64,000 nucleotides of DNA from Tritrichomonas musculus (Eukaryota > Parabasalia > Tritrichomonadida > Tritrichomonadidae): positions 8,804,001-8,868,000 of the forward strand of contig JAPFFF010000001.1 in NCBI GenBank assembly GCA_039105265.1. Direction: 5' to 3'. Position 1 is the stretch's first letter; every line of letters starts with the position of its first letter. The notes beneath the pieces are model-generated. The model had not been told where the DNA came from and made no database searches. It saw only the letters and a program-made list of their open reading frames with translations. Both the position numbers and the translations under genes were made by a program. Shown here in pieces: positions 1 through 11,557 of the stretch.

Positions 1-131
1 GGTAGTTCTTTTATAACAATGAAATACTGATAAAAATGATGAAAAGAAAAACTTTTTTTTAATATTTAGTAACATCTATAAACACTTTAATAATATAAAA
101 ATAGAAGAAGGAAAATAAATAAACAAAAAAG

Positions 132-3100
132 CTAATCTGTTGATAATTGTAAATTATTATTTGGTTCATCCAAAATAATTTTATCTGCATTTTGAGCTAA
201 TATCAAGGCCTCCTTAATTTTATTTTTATCACTTAGAAGTTTTACTGACCTTCTCTTTAAATCAGAGTCAGTTATTTGAATTATTGATTCTTTAATTGTT
301 GGAATAGCTTCATTGTTTGGGCTGGTTACAACGAACTGAGCAAAAGCAGCGAAAGCAGGGAAGAAGCGAGGACATTTCTTATAGAATTGGGTAAAAATCA
401 TTGTAATGAAGCTACTGTTCGTTGAAAATCGAGCAATAACCTTAGAAAGGTCCATTAAAAATTCTGTTAAATATAAGCTATCATTTTGCTCAATTCGTTC
501 TAAAAATATTAAAATAGAGTCCATAAGTAATTCGTCTTTTTTCTCATCAATGGTTCTTGAAGCGCCTTCAGGTCCAAGAAGAGATTCATTTTCTGGCAAG
601 TTAAATGCGTTTGGATTATTTTTCATTTCATTCAATTTTTCAACAAGACATTGAATTGCAAGAGAAAAAGCTTTTGGATTTGAAACCTCTTGAAAAAGTG
701 AGGCTGATACACTATAAAATTCTGCCACATAGGTAGTCCTGATGCCAAGTGGCAGCCATTTTAATAAAGATGGATAAATGGCCATGTAATGAGGAACAGT
801 GAATGAAACTTTGGCGAGAGTCTTACATATAGTATCAGATAGATAATTCCAATGACCACTACCTAAAAGTGGTTTAATAATTCCCTCCATCAACAAATGT
901 GTAAAGAAAGGCAACTCGATAAAATCAAATACCTTTCCCAAAATTGTTCTTAAAATATTTTTCACAAATCTATCTGAATCGAAGTTTGTCATTGTTTTTA
1001 ATCGCATTGAAAACTGACGCATTCCAATCAAGAACTTCGAAGGAATTGTTGTATCCAGAAAATGAACCAAATTGTCTTCTTCGTCCATCTGATAAATAAT
1101 TGATGTATCAGATTTTGAATATTGGAAGAAAAGAACCTGAATATTTCCGTAAAGATAATTCGTTGGGCTCAACTTCTTTCTAACTCGTTGAGCAAATTGC
1201 ATAAATGATTTTGGTGGTGATGGCTTCTTTTCTTTAGTTGAACTAAATCCTTCATAAAGGTCAAAACTCTCACAGCTACTTGCTAAAAACTCGTCAAGAT
1301 CAGAAGAGTCTTGAAGATTGTAAATACGCTTATTGATATTAAAAAGATCGTAGTCACTACTATCAAAATCGCTTGTTAAAGTTGTTTTACTTCTCTTTCT
1401 GATTTTGTTATCAGATTGAGCTTTTTTGAGAATAACTCTTCTTGCTTCATCATCAATAGAAAGATTAGAACCACTAATGCTACCACTACTGTTGACACTA
1501 CTAATATTGCTACTGCTATTTTTTGAAGAGACATCGGAACTGGAATTTGAACTAACAAACATACTTTTCCTTCGAATTCGTGGATGACTTTGAGGAACAT
1601 CTGGAACTAGGATCTTTCTTTTTGTTGGCTCTTCTTTTGCCTTATCTGGAATATTAACTTCGGTCGGATACTGAATAACTTTTCCTATTGTTTTGATGCA
1701 TAATGTTAACTCATAAAAAGGGAGAGTAGTGATTAAATTACCAAGTTCGGCAACAAAAGAGTTTACAATTTGAGGAGGTATCATCTCGGCATACATCATT
1801 GAAGTAGTGAAAAGACGCATAGTAATTCGTTGTCTTTTTGTTGTCTTCGCTTCATATAAAAGAATATTACAAACATTAAAAAGTTTATTTTTGTCAAATT
1901 TAACAAGATCAACAATCTTACAAAGATTGAGCAATAAATACTTTGGTACTTTTTCCATTGAACAAAGTTGGAATAAAAGATTGTCTGGTGAATTCTTTTT
2001 AATGGTTGCAACTGCAGCTGTTTTCCATCTAGTTGATACATAGCTTAAAGCATCTATAAGAGTTGGAAATGTAACATGATCATTAGCAAATCTTACTTCA
2101 CGAGTCTGAAAAGAAGGAACGCTTTGAGAAATATTTTGATCTGAATCAACTAATACATTTGATGACGAATTAACTGGAGTATTTACTTTAAGCATTTGCG
2201 ATGATTGCGTCAATGATTGTTGAATACAAAATTGATTTTTTCCTAACCATTTTGAAATTATATCTGATATCGAAGTTTTCATTTTTGACTTGGGAATTTT
2301 TATCTTAAAATCATTTGCTTTTATATATTCAAGGGCTTTTTTAACATTTTTCTTTGATCCACTATGAATGGCCATCATGAGAAGAGAATCTGGATCATGA
2401 TTACCATTTATTTCGAATTTGAAATCAATGAAATTAGGATATGAATATTGCTTGCTAATGTATTCATTATTATTTAGCTGAGTTTCATCGAATTTGCTTT
2501 TGAATTCATCAAGTAAAATTTCACCTTTTGGCTCGACTTTTTTGGCATAATATAAAACAGTCTTTAATCTGTCTTCAGGAATATTTTTCAAAAAGTCTAA
2601 AACTTTTTTCTTATTATCTGGTGATGTAACAATTGGAAAAACAGCAAAAGTTGCAATCAATTCAAGATCATCATATGACGAATCAATCGTGTTAAAGAAA
2701 TGATAACAAATATATGTTAAAAACGAGATTGCTTCTTGAATTGCTTTTGATTTTTGAGAATTATTTCCACAACCACTTCCACTGCTGCTTGAGTCAACGA
2801 ATTTTTCTTCTTTATCAATGAAAAGAAGTTTATTTTTACGATCAATTTTTGGTGATGAAAATATGCCCTGATTCTTGCCTTTATGATTGATCTCCTCTTG
2901 AACTTCATCTTCATCGTTTCCGTTTGAAATCCGCTTGATTACAATTCGACACCAAATCTGAAATATTTTATTATCATTGATAAACTTCAAACTCCTGTAA
3001 TAATGAGACATTCGAATTGCTTTTTCAGGATATTCTTCGACAATTTTATATATAAATTTTGAAACTTCATACGGAAAGAGTTCAAAGCATCTTTCACAAA

Positions 3101-5414
3101 TACTGATATCAAAATCGAGGTCGATCAACGGTTCAAATGTAAAAACAACATTTAACGAAGATCGCATTAATTCAAAAACATTTCTAATATTATCAGTTGG
3201 ATCTGTGATTATATCTATATTCTTCAAATCAATTTCGGCCCATAATGATTTCTTAGAATTTAAGCAATCAGCAAAATTGAACGTTTTTTGAATCCAAGTT
3301 TTACCTGTTGAAATTTCATATAAAGCGACAATGAAAACATAAGCTTGATAAATGACACCCTTAATTAGTTCTCTGTTTTCAATTCCACTAACAGTTACTA
3401 AATCAAATATAAGTGAGATTGCTGTATATTTATCGTTCATAAATGGAGCAATCTCGATGATACTCATTAGAAAATATTCAAACTGAGGTGGAAAGCCACC
3501 AAAACGTTTGACTATGCTTGTGATGGGCGGAAGAAGCTTTTCCATTTCAAAAACATCAAAAAATGGTTTTTTTTTAATCAATTTTTCGAGGATTTTAACA
3601 TAATTATCTGGTGTTGCAAAATCCAAAATGGTTGATGCTGCCTGGCTTGAAAGCTTAGAATTTTTGTTCAAAGAAAATTCAATTAAAATATCTACAATAT
3701 CTAACGCTAATGCCAAATCAATCTTACTTAAGTTCAATGTGCTAATAAACTTTAAAACATCAATGCAATGAAACCAAGAAATCATTGGGCAGAATAATAT
3801 ATGCCTGATTAATTTGATATCCATATTTATATGAAAGTCCTTATTATTATCTTTATTTTTATAGAGATCTATTTTACCATCTTTGAAACAAGTAGATATG
3901 GCTTGATATGCAGAAGAAACATATTCATTATAATCACCACTAAACACATCATGAAATATTTGAGTGATTTCATCTAAATTAATTTGTCTCATACTATCAT
4001 CATTATTATCGCTTTGCTTTTGAGCTGAAATTTCTTTTGCATAATAAGCAAGAGTATGGAATTTAGATGATGAAATTAAAATATTTTCGCTTTTGCTAGG
4101 CTTTAGTAGACTTAGTGGAAGTGATAATCGATAAAATGAGGAGCGGTAAATAAGAAAAGAGGCAGGCATTTGAATATCATGATACTTTTCAGAATAATTG
4201 AATGTAATTATTATATTTTTTTCAAGATTTTCTTCTTTACTTTCGTCCAATTGTTTATGGGCTTCTTCTCTGTTTTCACTCGGCTTAATAATATTAACTT
4301 CTAAGTCAGAAAGAATTGATAAAATTTGTAAAGCATCGTCAATAAATTGCGCATTTCTTTCTTTCAAAATATCAAATGCAATGTCAATGAAACATGTAAT
4401 ATCAATATCATTTTCAAATAAAAAGCAGCCTTCCACCTTTTCAGCGTCTTCATCATTACCTAAAATCTTGATTTTCCATTTGGCTTTTATATTGGAACAG
4501 TATGTATAAAAGTAAAACGCAAAAATTGAAATATAATTCCTAATATTTTTTTCTTTAAGAGTTTCTATAGATTCTTTGAGAAATTCTCTAGGATAATGAT
4601 TAATTGTTGCTGAAATAGCATGTATTGTATGCCTTCCAGGCTGAGGTTGAACGTTACGTAAAAAATGCTTTAGCAATTGATGAAGCCAATCATGCCCGAT
4701 AAATCCTAATTTGGATATAATTGGCGCGATATGTTCAGAAATATCATTTGACGAAATAGAAAAATGATCAAATATATTTGATTTTGAAACTGGTGATGAA
4801 TCTTTTGATTTTGAAAAAGATGAAAGCAATGGAAGAGATCGAGAACCAGTTGGATGTATTTGAACTAAGTAATTAGAGCAGTCTGATAAAAAATCGCTAA
4901 GTAGTAGTGGACTCAATTCGTGGGCAATAAAAACAAATGAAGCAATAATAAGTGGTGCACGCGATTCATTATATGTGAGACATCTAATTGTTTGTATAAA
5001 AGATTGAGATATTTGCTCAGGATAAAATGGTGTGACTCTTGTTAGAAAAACTCCAAGAGCACGAACAATCATTAACCTAATTTGTGAAGTATGAGTTCTA
5101 TAAGCATCAAAGAAAATTTGCCAGATCGATTTAAAAGGAGCAATAATTGTCTTTTCATCAAAATCATTCTGTTTTTTAAATGCGCTTTTACTTCTATTTT
5201 TATCTTTATCATCTTTAATATTTTCGTTACTCAAGCGATTTTTTTCATTGGGAGATGTATTATAATCGTAAACATTCGATGCAAATGGAGAAAAGAAATG
5301 AATTGTCATTTCGTGTTGAAGTATAATAAGAATACGAGATATTTCTGTTTGTGTTGTTGTAGGTAAAGTAATTCTTTGAAGGGTAGGTAGAAAAACATTA
5401 AAGTTAATTTCCAT
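132..5414 (-). CDS. Large alpha-solenoid protein of unknown function
   Basis: A 1760-residue open frame starting at an ATG (complement of 5412-5414). I do not recognise the family. The protein is rich in amphipathic helices with spacing like HEAT/ARM repeats, broken by polar low-complexity linkers: an Asn/Asp/Lys stretch near residues 60-85, a Ser-rich stretch near 200-215, and a long Ser/Asn/Lys-rich linker around 1290-1400. No transmembrane helix, signal peptide or catalytic motif is visible. It ends 332 bp from the L40 gene, which is transcribed the same way. The size and layout would suit a scaffold such as a Furry-, Tuberin- or importin-like solenoid, but nothing in the sequence decides between them. 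Certain as a gene, uncertain in function. Confidence 0.85.
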   Translation of the reverse strand: MEINFNVFLPTLQRITLPTTTQTEISRILIILQHEMTIHFFSPFASNVYDYNTSPNEKNRLSNENIKDDKDKNRSKSAFKKQNDFDEKTIIAPFKSIWQIFFDAYRTHTSQIRLMIVRALGVFLTRVTPFYPEQISQSFIQTIRCLTYNESRAPLIIASFVFIAHELSPLLLSDFLSDCSNYLVQIHPTGSRSLPLLSSFSKSKDSSPVSKSNIFDHFSISSNDISEHIAPIISKLGFIGHDWLHQLLKHFLRNVQPQPGRHTIHAISATINHYPREFLKESIETLKEKNIRNYISIFAFYFYTYCSNIKAKWKIKILGNDEDAEKVEGCFLFENDIDITCFIDIAFDILKERNAQFIDDALQILSILSDLEVNIIKPSENREEAHKQLDESKEENLEKNIIITFNYSEKYHDIQMPASFLIYRSSFYRLSLPLSLLKPSKSENILISSSKFHTLAYYAKEISAQKQSDNNDDSMRQINLDEITQIFHDVFSGDYNEYVSSAYQAISTCFKDGKIDLYKNKDNNKDFHINMDIKLIRHILFCPMISWFHCIDVLKFISTLNLSKIDLALALDIVDILIEFSLNKNSKLSSQAASTILDFATPDNYVKILEKLIKKKPFFDVFEMEKLLPPITSIVKRFGGFPPQFEYFLMSIIEIAPFMNDKYTAISLIFDLVTVSGIENRELIKGVIYQAYVFIVALYEISTGKTWIQKTFNFADCLNSKKSLWAEIDLKNIDIITDPTDNIRNVFELMRSSLNVVFTFEPLIDLDFDISICERCFELFPYEVSKFIYKIVEEYPEKAIRMSHYYRSLKFINDNKIFQIWCRIVIKRISNGNDEDEVQEEINHKGKNQGIFSSPKIDRKNKLLFIDKEEKFVDSSSSGSGCGNNSQKSKAIQEAISFLTYICYHFFNTIDSSYDDLELIATFAVFPIVTSPDNKKKVLDFLKNIPEDRLKTVLYYAKKVEPKGEILLDEFKSKFDETQLNNNEYISKQYSYPNFIDFKFEINGNHDPDSLLMMAIHSGSKKNVKKALEYIKANDFKIKIPKSKMKTSISDIISKWLGKNQFCIQQSLTQSSQMLKVNTPVNSSSNVLVDSDQNISQSVPSFQTREVRFANDHVTFPTLIDALSYVSTRWKTAAVATIKKNSPDNLLFQLCSMEKVPKYLLLNLCKIVDLVKFDKNKLFNVCNILLYEAKTTKRQRITMRLFTTSMMYAEMIPPQIVNSFVAELGNLITTLPFYELTLCIKTIGKVIQYPTEVNIPDKAKEEPTKRKILVPDVPQSHPRIRRKSMFVSSNSSSDVSSKNSSSNISSVNSSGSISGSNLSIDDEARRVILKKAQSDNKIRKRSKTTLTSDFDSSDYDLFNINKRIYNLQDSSDLDEFLASSCESFDLYEGFSSTKEKKPSPPKSFMQFAQRVRKKLSPTNYLYGNIQVLFFQYSKSDTSIIYQMDEEDNLVHFLDTTIPSKFLIGMRQFSMRLKTMTNFDSDRFVKNILRTILGKVFDFIELPFFTHLLMEGIIKPLLGSGHWNYLSDTICKTLAKVSFTVPHYMAIYPSLLKWLPLGIRTTYVAEFYSVSASLFQEVSNPKAFSLAIQCLVEKLNEMKNNPNAFNLPENESLLGPEGASRTIDEKKDELLMDSILIFLERIEQNDSLYLTEFLMDLSKVIARFSTNSSFITMIFTQFYKKCPRFFPAFAAFAQFVVTSPNNEAIPTIKESIIQITDSDLKRRSVKLLSDKNKIKEALILAQNADKIILDEPNNNLQLSTD

Positions 5415-5746
5415 TTATCTATTTTTTAGAAAAGTTAAATAAATTATATATTTCAATTAAAATCGATAATCCATAGAAAAGTGTGGCAAAAATCAAAAAA
5501 GCTTAAAATCATGTTGAATCAACAATCACTACATATTTTATGATTTTTAGAAAATATACTTAATGATTCATTTATTCAATTTTTCAAATTACTTTTGAAA
5601 AGAATTTTCTATACAAACTTTTTAAATGCATAATCATTTTATAAAATAAATGAGTGAAAAATAAAATGTAAAAGATTAAAAAGAATGAAAATGATTTAAA
5701 GAAAACCAAAAGTTTTAGCTAAAATAGAACCATAGTGTATTAGAAT
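5415..5746. other. AT-rich intergenic spacer
   Basis: This spacer holds the 5' side of the large solenoid gene and the 3' side of the ubiquitin-L40 gene. It is A/T-rich with no open frame or repeat that I can support. Confidence 0.6.
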
Positions 5747-6145
5747 TTATTTAAGTTCCTTCTTAGCACGAATCTTCTTGCAGTGTCCGCAACGCTTGTG
5801 ACGGCATTGTTCTGCACCAATGGCAAGTCTGGCATAACACTTACGGCAGACCTTACGGTTGCAGTTTGTTTTTTCAGCAAGAAGACGGAGAGTTGGTTCA
5901 TAGCTATCTTTGCCGCCACCGCCACGAAGACGAAGAACAAGATGGAGTGTTGAGTCCTTTTGGATAGAATAATCTTGAAGTGTATTTCCGTCTTCAAGTT
6001 GTTTACCTGCGAAAATCAAACGTTGTTGATCTGGTGGAATACCTTCTTTATCTTGGATCTTAGCCTTAACGTCTTCGATACGGTCGGTTGGTTCAACTTC
6101 GAGTGTAATGTGTTTGCCGGTGAGGGTTTTCACGAAGATTTGCAT
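5747..6145 (-). CDS. UBA52: Ubiquitin-ribosomal protein L40 fusion
   Basis: Encodes 132 residues: a 76-residue ubiquitin ending in RLRGG, then a 56-residue L40 (eL40) tail. The tail has the four-cysteine zinc-binding pattern CRKCYARL...CRHKRCGHC and a basic C-terminus. Deubiquitinases release the two halves; ubiquitin enters the conjugation pool and L40 joins the large ribosomal subunit. The frame is open upstream to 6262, but the start is placed at the ATG of MQIFVK, where ubiquitin must begin. All seven ubiquitin lysines (6, 11, 27, 29, 33, 48, 63), the Ile44 patch and the C-terminal Gly-Gly are kept. Against human ubiquitin I count eight substitutions: T12H, S20T, T22R, N25D, R54N, S57Q, N60S and E64D. 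The L40 half starts with a second Gly-Gly and is four residues longer at its N-terminus than human L40. Confidence 0.97.
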   Translation of the reverse strand: MQIFVKTLTGKHITLEVEPTDRIEDVKAKIQDKEGIPPDQQRLIFAGKQLEDGNTLQDYSIQKDSTLHLVLRLRGGGGKDSYEPTLRLLAEKTNCNRKVCRKCYARLAIGAEQCRHKRCGHCKKIRAKKELK

Positions 6146-7437
6146 TCGAAAAAGGACGGACCACAACCGTTTGATTTGAGAAGAGGAAATTTTAAATCTT
6201 TTTGATAAGTTTTTTTTTTTTTTTTTTTTTGTAAGGAGGCCTCCGGTAAAAAAATTCAACATTTAATACATTTTATAGTCTTTATTTATCTATATATAAA
6301 TTCATGTATTTATTTTTTAATTAATATTAGATTTTTAAATGCTATATTCCATGATATTTATATTTATTATGTTTAACGTCTCTTCTGAATTTCCCTTAAA
6401 AAGTTATTTTTCTTTGAAATTTTATTACTAATATTTTTATTTTTATCTTTTTCTTTATTTATTATTCACTTTATATTATATTTATTATATATTATAACAA
6501 TTTAATTTATTTCAACATTAAAATATATAAGTGTAATTCCCTAAAATGAATAATTACGAATAATTGTGACAACACGTTTGGAATTTCTTTATTACAGCCA
6601 AAATACTTTTATTTGTTCATGCATAAGAAGATGTAGATATATTCGTTTAAAGGAAAAATCAATTATTTCCATTATTTTTGTTTCTCTCTACAAAAGTACT
6701 ATTATGGCGAGTGAATATAGAATTTAATATAATATATTGAATAAAATATTATATATTAAAATGATTGAACAAAAATCAAAATTCATTACAATATTTATAG
6801 ATCAAAATTCTATAATAAAGTATTCAAATTTTTTATTTTTGAAAAATTATTTTATCATAATATATAGGCTGTTTAATATTTTACAAATCTAATATTTATT
6901 AATATAAAATACTTAAAGATATAATAATATTTTATATTTTAAAATAAATTATAAAAACTAAAGAATATGGAAAACAAATTTTTAATTCAATAATTTCAGA
7001 ACTAATTCAATATCTTTTTGATAATGGTTCTCTCAATTTATTAAAACGATTTTTTATAAAAGTATTCAAAAGAATGCGTTTTCAGGATGATTTTACTACA
7101 AAACTAACACTGAGATGAAGGTCATTTTATATTATTATTGTTATATAAGGGGAATACATTTTGTTATAATTTGGGAATTGCAGGATTATTGTTATATCAT
7201 GAGAAATTGATATCAAAATTTTCTTCATTTTATAAAAAAGAATACAAGGCAAATCACTTATATAAAACAATGTAAATATAATAAATACCACATGTAAAAT
7301 ATAAGTATTTGATAGGGAAAAAAATGGGGTTTTGCATGAAATTTTATAAAAAAAATGTCCATTCAAAATAATCTAAATGGTCAAAATAATTATTGTTGAC
7401 TAATTTATATAAATATGGATGAATTTCTCTTTCTTCA
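6146..7437. other. AT-rich intergenic region with poly-T tract
   Basis: Holds the upstream side of the ubiquitin-L40 gene, with an uninterrupted run of about 22 T at 6209-6230, then more than 1 kb of very A/T-rich sequence. Short open frames here lack coding character. I see no RNA gene or repeat. Confidence 0.5.
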
Positions 7438-7740
7438 GTTAAAGATATAATGTAATGTATTACATTTCACTTGCTCACTTTACCTGAGTCAATTTCAAAA
7501 TTAACATATTTATTTTGGAATGCATCAGTAGTAATGCTAGTGGGGGCTACGCCCACGTTCGCTTCGTTCACTCCACTAGCCCTAATTCATTCAGTCTAAC
7601 TGAAATTGACATTTCTGTCATTCTCGACAAAATTAGTATATATACCCGTCACAGTCGAAAACCTCCAAATATCAGCTGTTTTGGTATTTGTTTTAGTGCT
7701 ACTTGTGGCACAAGACTATAGATATATGTCTACGATCTAT
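7438..7740. repeat. Hairpin-rich, GC-rich patch beside the helicase relic
   Basis: A local island richer in G+C than its surroundings. It contains a short palindrome TGTAAT-GT-ATTACA at 7451-7464, an inverted pair GCTAGTGG (7536-7543) / CCACTAGC (7573-7580) closing a hairpin that itself holds GTGGG/CCCAC, and an outer inverted pair GTCAATTTCA (7488-7497) / TGAAATTGAC (7601-7610). Such nested inverted repeats resemble the end of a mobile or viral element. The broken helicase gene starts about 220 bp further right, so this could be one end of the same relic. No matching second end was found after 9615. Confidence 0.4.
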
Positions 7741-7958
7741 TAATATATGACAATACTAATAACCTATAATAATTGCTAAATTATGGCTAAATAAACTATT
7801 ATAATAGGCGAAATCGGCTATATTAATATGAAACCGTTTCCAAACATTTCCATAGCAATACTCATATACGACATATCGAGATTGTGTCCAATAAAGTAGA
7901 ACTAATAGTGGCAGATATTGAAGGACTAGCATATAGTAAATGACTAAATGTATAAACA

Positions 7959-9615
7959 ATGAGTTTGATATGTGAATTACATGAAAATTTTATCAAACTG
8001 AAACCAATGACACTGAACACTATGTTATACGATCACGTACACGAAGAGATGGTCACGTCTGTAAATGACTTTCGTGATTACATCCATAATGTCGATGATA
8101 CTTCATACTCCACTTTAGTGGATCCATTGAAACAACAAATCGAACCAATACCAACACCAGAAGAATTTTTAATGAGATCCCTGAACGATTATACACTATA
8201 CAGTGTGAAGGTTATTTCGATAAGAATGGTAAACCATTTGATGATGAAACATCGATTAAACACCTCACTAATGGTGAACATAAACTTTGTGTTGATGATA
8301 TTATTGAACGTTATGATGAGAATGGTAACTTTCTCGGTTATGTCGACTTTAATGATTCTCCTTGTTATTACATAGACCATGATAAGTATGATTTACGTAA
8401 GATCACTAAACAAATTCGAACCAAGAAGTTCATCCGTGAAGCGCCAATCGGTTCTGGTAAATCGACAGCGATTCGTAAATGGATATCATCACATAGTACA
8501 GAGAAGTTTATGGTAATAGTTCCAACAGTTAATATCGCTGAAGAGTTCTATACCAAAATGAATGATAAGTCCATTCGGTTGTGTGTTAATGATAAAGCAT
8601 TTAAAGAGTTTCGCAAAGCTATACACAATAAAGCTAATGTGATTATTACTACATACAACACAGCTTCTAAATGTCTAGGTGATCTAATTGAAGAATACTA
8701 CATGAACGAACAACGATTAGATTACTTTCTAGTGATTGACGAAGCACACTTGTTACTACAACACATTGGATTGATTGAGATTACTAAAGAGTTCGATAAG
8801 GTTGTATTAATAAGTGCTACTGCTGATGATATTAAACACTTCGCATGTTTCAGAGATTACATAATCGTTAATCCATTTATCGATAAGAGATACAATCGAA
8901 ACATCTATATTAATAAGTTGATACAAAGCGAATGAACTACGAAATATTATTGATTAAGATCGAAGATAAGAAAGAGTGTAAGTTATTGAAAGAGTTGATG
9001 AAAGATAGATACAAGGTTGCGTTAAATACAGGTGATACCAAAGAGATTAAGTTGAATGAAGATGTTTTGTTCGACGAAGATGTTGATGTTATTATATCTA
9101 CCTCATCTATCCTGAATGGCCAGTCTATTAAAGAGAATATTCTATCTGTATTCGTCCAAACATATATCGATACTGTGTCCAGTGTTAAACAGTTTCTAGG
9201 TCGAAACCGTAATAGAAACTCGGATGTTTATGCATATATTCGATATGGTAAACACATGAAGAATAGAACTTATTCGATACCGAACAACAGATATGAGAGA
9301 TACTTAAATGAACTGCGTGATAGAGCATGGAATTGTATGAGTAAAACAGATTGGAATGTCGAATTATATAAGTTTGGTCGTGTAAAAATCGGTAAATCTG
9401 CTGCTGCTGATGAAGAATCAGTTGATGATGAATCCATTGATGATGAACCAGTTAATGAACCTATCGTTGATGAACCAGTTGATGAACATGTCGTTAATGA
9501 ACCTATTGTTGATGAATATTTCATTGATGAACATATCGTTGATGAAATAATTTTATTAATGAAAACAATGATATCATTATATAAGGTAGTAAAAAAAAAG
9601 CAGCTAAGACCATAG
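7959..9615 (+). pseudogene. Broken superfamily 2 helicase of virus- or plasmid-type (fossil)
   Basis: A degraded gene with about two or three breaks. Visible parts include a Walker A box (APIGSGKST), a DEAH box (VIDEAHLLL), an SAT motif (ISATADD) and a motif VI-like QFLGRNRNR, in the order expected of a superfamily 2 helicase. The arrangement is reminiscent of origin-binding-protein-type helicases of large DNA viruses and of virus-like transposons; that affiliation is inference. The C-terminal region carries short acidic repeats of the type DEPVNEPIVDEPV, partly eroded. Base composition is less A/T-biased than the spacer around it, which supports transfer. It lies alone, without capsid or integrase genes nearby, so I treat it as the remnant of an older virus-like element. 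Confidence 0.65.
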
Positions 9616-10252
9616 TGTGGTATTTCTGATTATTATGAACTTATGATTAATATTTAACATGAATAATCAATGAATATCAATTTTTTATATAATTATATAT
9701 TTGTGAGAACTCATTGAATTTTTTAATTCAATTTGGATAAACCTTGTTCAGAGGTATAGAATTAAACTTTTTCAACGGGTTTTATTAAAATTTAAAGCAT
9801 CGGTATCTTTATTAATATCCTATAAATATAAATAATAATAATTTCATAATTATATTTAATTCATATTATAAATGTTAATTTTTATAAATAAGCATTTTTA
9901 TCATTAAGCAAAAAGATTACATTATAACTCAAAATTGGCCCAAGCGTTTGTTTCCTTCGAAATGCATAATAAGTTTTATCCGATAGTTAATCCAATTAGC
10001 TGGTTTGAAAAAGAATCGGATCACACAATTCATATTTTAAAATATGAAATGGAGGTAAAGTTTTTTGAACTCAGTTTAGTAGACCCTTAAAAAATGAAAA
10101 ACGAAAAATGTTATTTATTTATAATATTTATTAATTTCAAACAATATAATCATGAATTTAATTCTCTGAGAGCCAGAAGTTATTTTTATGGTTATGAAAG
10201 ATCAGATTAATAAATCACCTGAAAATATTTTGATGCTTTTAATCTATGTTTT
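9616..10252. other. AT-rich intergenic spacer
   Basis: A/T-rich sequence between the helicase relic and the 3' end of the hydrolase gene. No gene, repeat or element end that I can support. Confidence 0.5.
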
Positions 10253-11557
10253 TCAATCATCAATAGAATCCAAATTATTTATATCGTCATTATCACCAAT
10301 GCTCAAAAAAACTTCATCGTTATCATCTACATCTTGAGAAATTTTAACTTTATGCTTATTATTTTTTTGATTATTACTATAAGCATTATCACTTAAAACA
10401 TCGCTCACTTCATAATCACTGTCTACTGTATGTATAAACAGGTTATCGATAATACTTTCAACTTCACCTATATGAAGGTTAGATCCCCCATAAACATTTT
10501 CATAGAAACGGGGTCTAGCTGATATTGACATATGACGATAGATAAACCTAGCTGCATTTTCATACCAATAATATGGTCGTGATTTGAAGTGAACTGCATC
10601 AAAAACATAGAATTGCTTATTCATAGAGCCATATGAATTGAAAAGTTTTTGACCTTGAATTGAAGGTACGAAAGTATCTTGCTTTCCATGTCCTATAAGC
10701 AAAGGAGTCTCTCCTTTAGAAACACTGATCAAAGGAAATTTAAAATCAGGATTATTAGTAGAATTATCCCGATTTTGGTTTTGAAAATAATAATTATTTG
10801 TATTATCATTATCATTATTCAAATTTTCATAATTCTCATCGCCTTCTGAAAAATTACGAATTCTGTTTTTTCCGATTAAGCGTTTTCGACTTTTTTCCTT
10901 TTGCGAATATTTTTTGCTAGTTTTGCTTAACTGGTTACTCTGCTTATATGAATTTTTAACTTCTTTTTTAAAATATTTGAGAATTGATGCAACTAAAAAT
11001 TTGGGACAACCTTTCCTTTTTATCTGGTATTTAAAAAGTTCATCTAAATTACAAAAAGACGAATCAGAAACGACACATGCAAATTCATTGGAATATAACG
11101 AGACTGTTTCTAGAGCAATTGCAGCACCCATTGAACGACCCCAAAGGCAAAATTTTTCTATACTTTCTTTTTGCCGAAGATGCTTAACGCAATTAAGAAC
11201 ATGAGGTGGCCCACTTCCATCAAATGGAAGATAAGTACCGCCACTAAGACCACAACCTGGAAAATCGAAAGCAAATAAAGATATTTCTTCTGTAACAAGG
11301 TAAGGAACTATGTTTAAAGCCTCGAATTGGTTCATTCCTGCTGAATGAAGGTATATAGTGCACTTTGATGGAGAAGAACCATGGCGATACCATAAACTGC
11401 ATTGGAGTGGTACATCATTTGAGAGAATTTCGATTTGTTTTCTTACATAAACCTTGTTATTTTCATCAGTAATAATATTTACAATGTTATTAAGGTCGTA
11501 TTTGCAACGAGGTGGCGAAATTGTATTGTTAATTATCCAATCAATAACTTTTCGCAT
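10253..11557 (-). CDS. Alpha/beta hydrolase (serine hydrolase, ABHD-like)
   Basis: A 434-residue protein with the alpha/beta hydrolase plan. An oxyanion-type HSAG lies at 71-74, the strand and turn FDFPGCGLSGG at 97-107, the nucleophile elbow GRSMG at 140-144 (Ser142), Asp294 in GHGKQDTFVP, and His323 in FDAVHF. The order and spacing fit a Ser-Asp-His triad. Related trichomonad proteins are usually filed as clan SC serine peptidases or ABHD17-like thioesterases; the substrate cannot be read from sequence. Between the nucleophile and the acid there is a low-complexity insertion (about 200-270) first rich in Lys/Ser, then in Asn. The C-terminal 60 residues are acidic and disordered. No signal peptide or membrane helix is evident. 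The start is the ATG at 11557, with the next gene divergent. Confidence 0.85.
   Translation of the reverse strand: MRKVIDWIINNTISPPRCKYDLNNIVNIITDENNKVYVRKQIEILSNDVPLQCSLWYRHGSSPSKCTIYLHSAGMNQFEALNIVPYLVTEEISLFAFDFPGCGLSGGTYLPFDGSGPPHVLNCVKHLRQKESIEKFCLWGRSMGAAIALETVSLYSNEFACVVSDSSFCNLDELFKYQIKRKGCPKFLVASILKYFKKEVKNSYKQSNQLSKTSKKYSQKEKSRKRLIGKNRIRNFSEGDENYENLNNDNDNTNNYYFQNQNRDNSTNNPDFKFPLISVSKGETPLLIGHGKQDTFVPSIQGQKLFNSYGSMNKQFYVFDAVHFKSRPYYWYENAARFIYRHMSISARPRFYENVYGGSNLHIGEVESIIDNLFIHTVDSDYEVSDVLSDNAYSNNQKNNKHKVKISQDVDDNDEVFLSIGDNDDINNLDSIDD

Noticed and set aside
6146-6262. Extra 39 residues before ubiquitin
   Set aside because: Ubiquitin begins at MQIFVK; the upstream part is the translation of a poly-T tract and leader.
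7959-9615. A working host helicase gene
   Set aside because: The reading frame is not continuous and the motifs resemble virus- or plasmid-type helicases; treated as a fossil.
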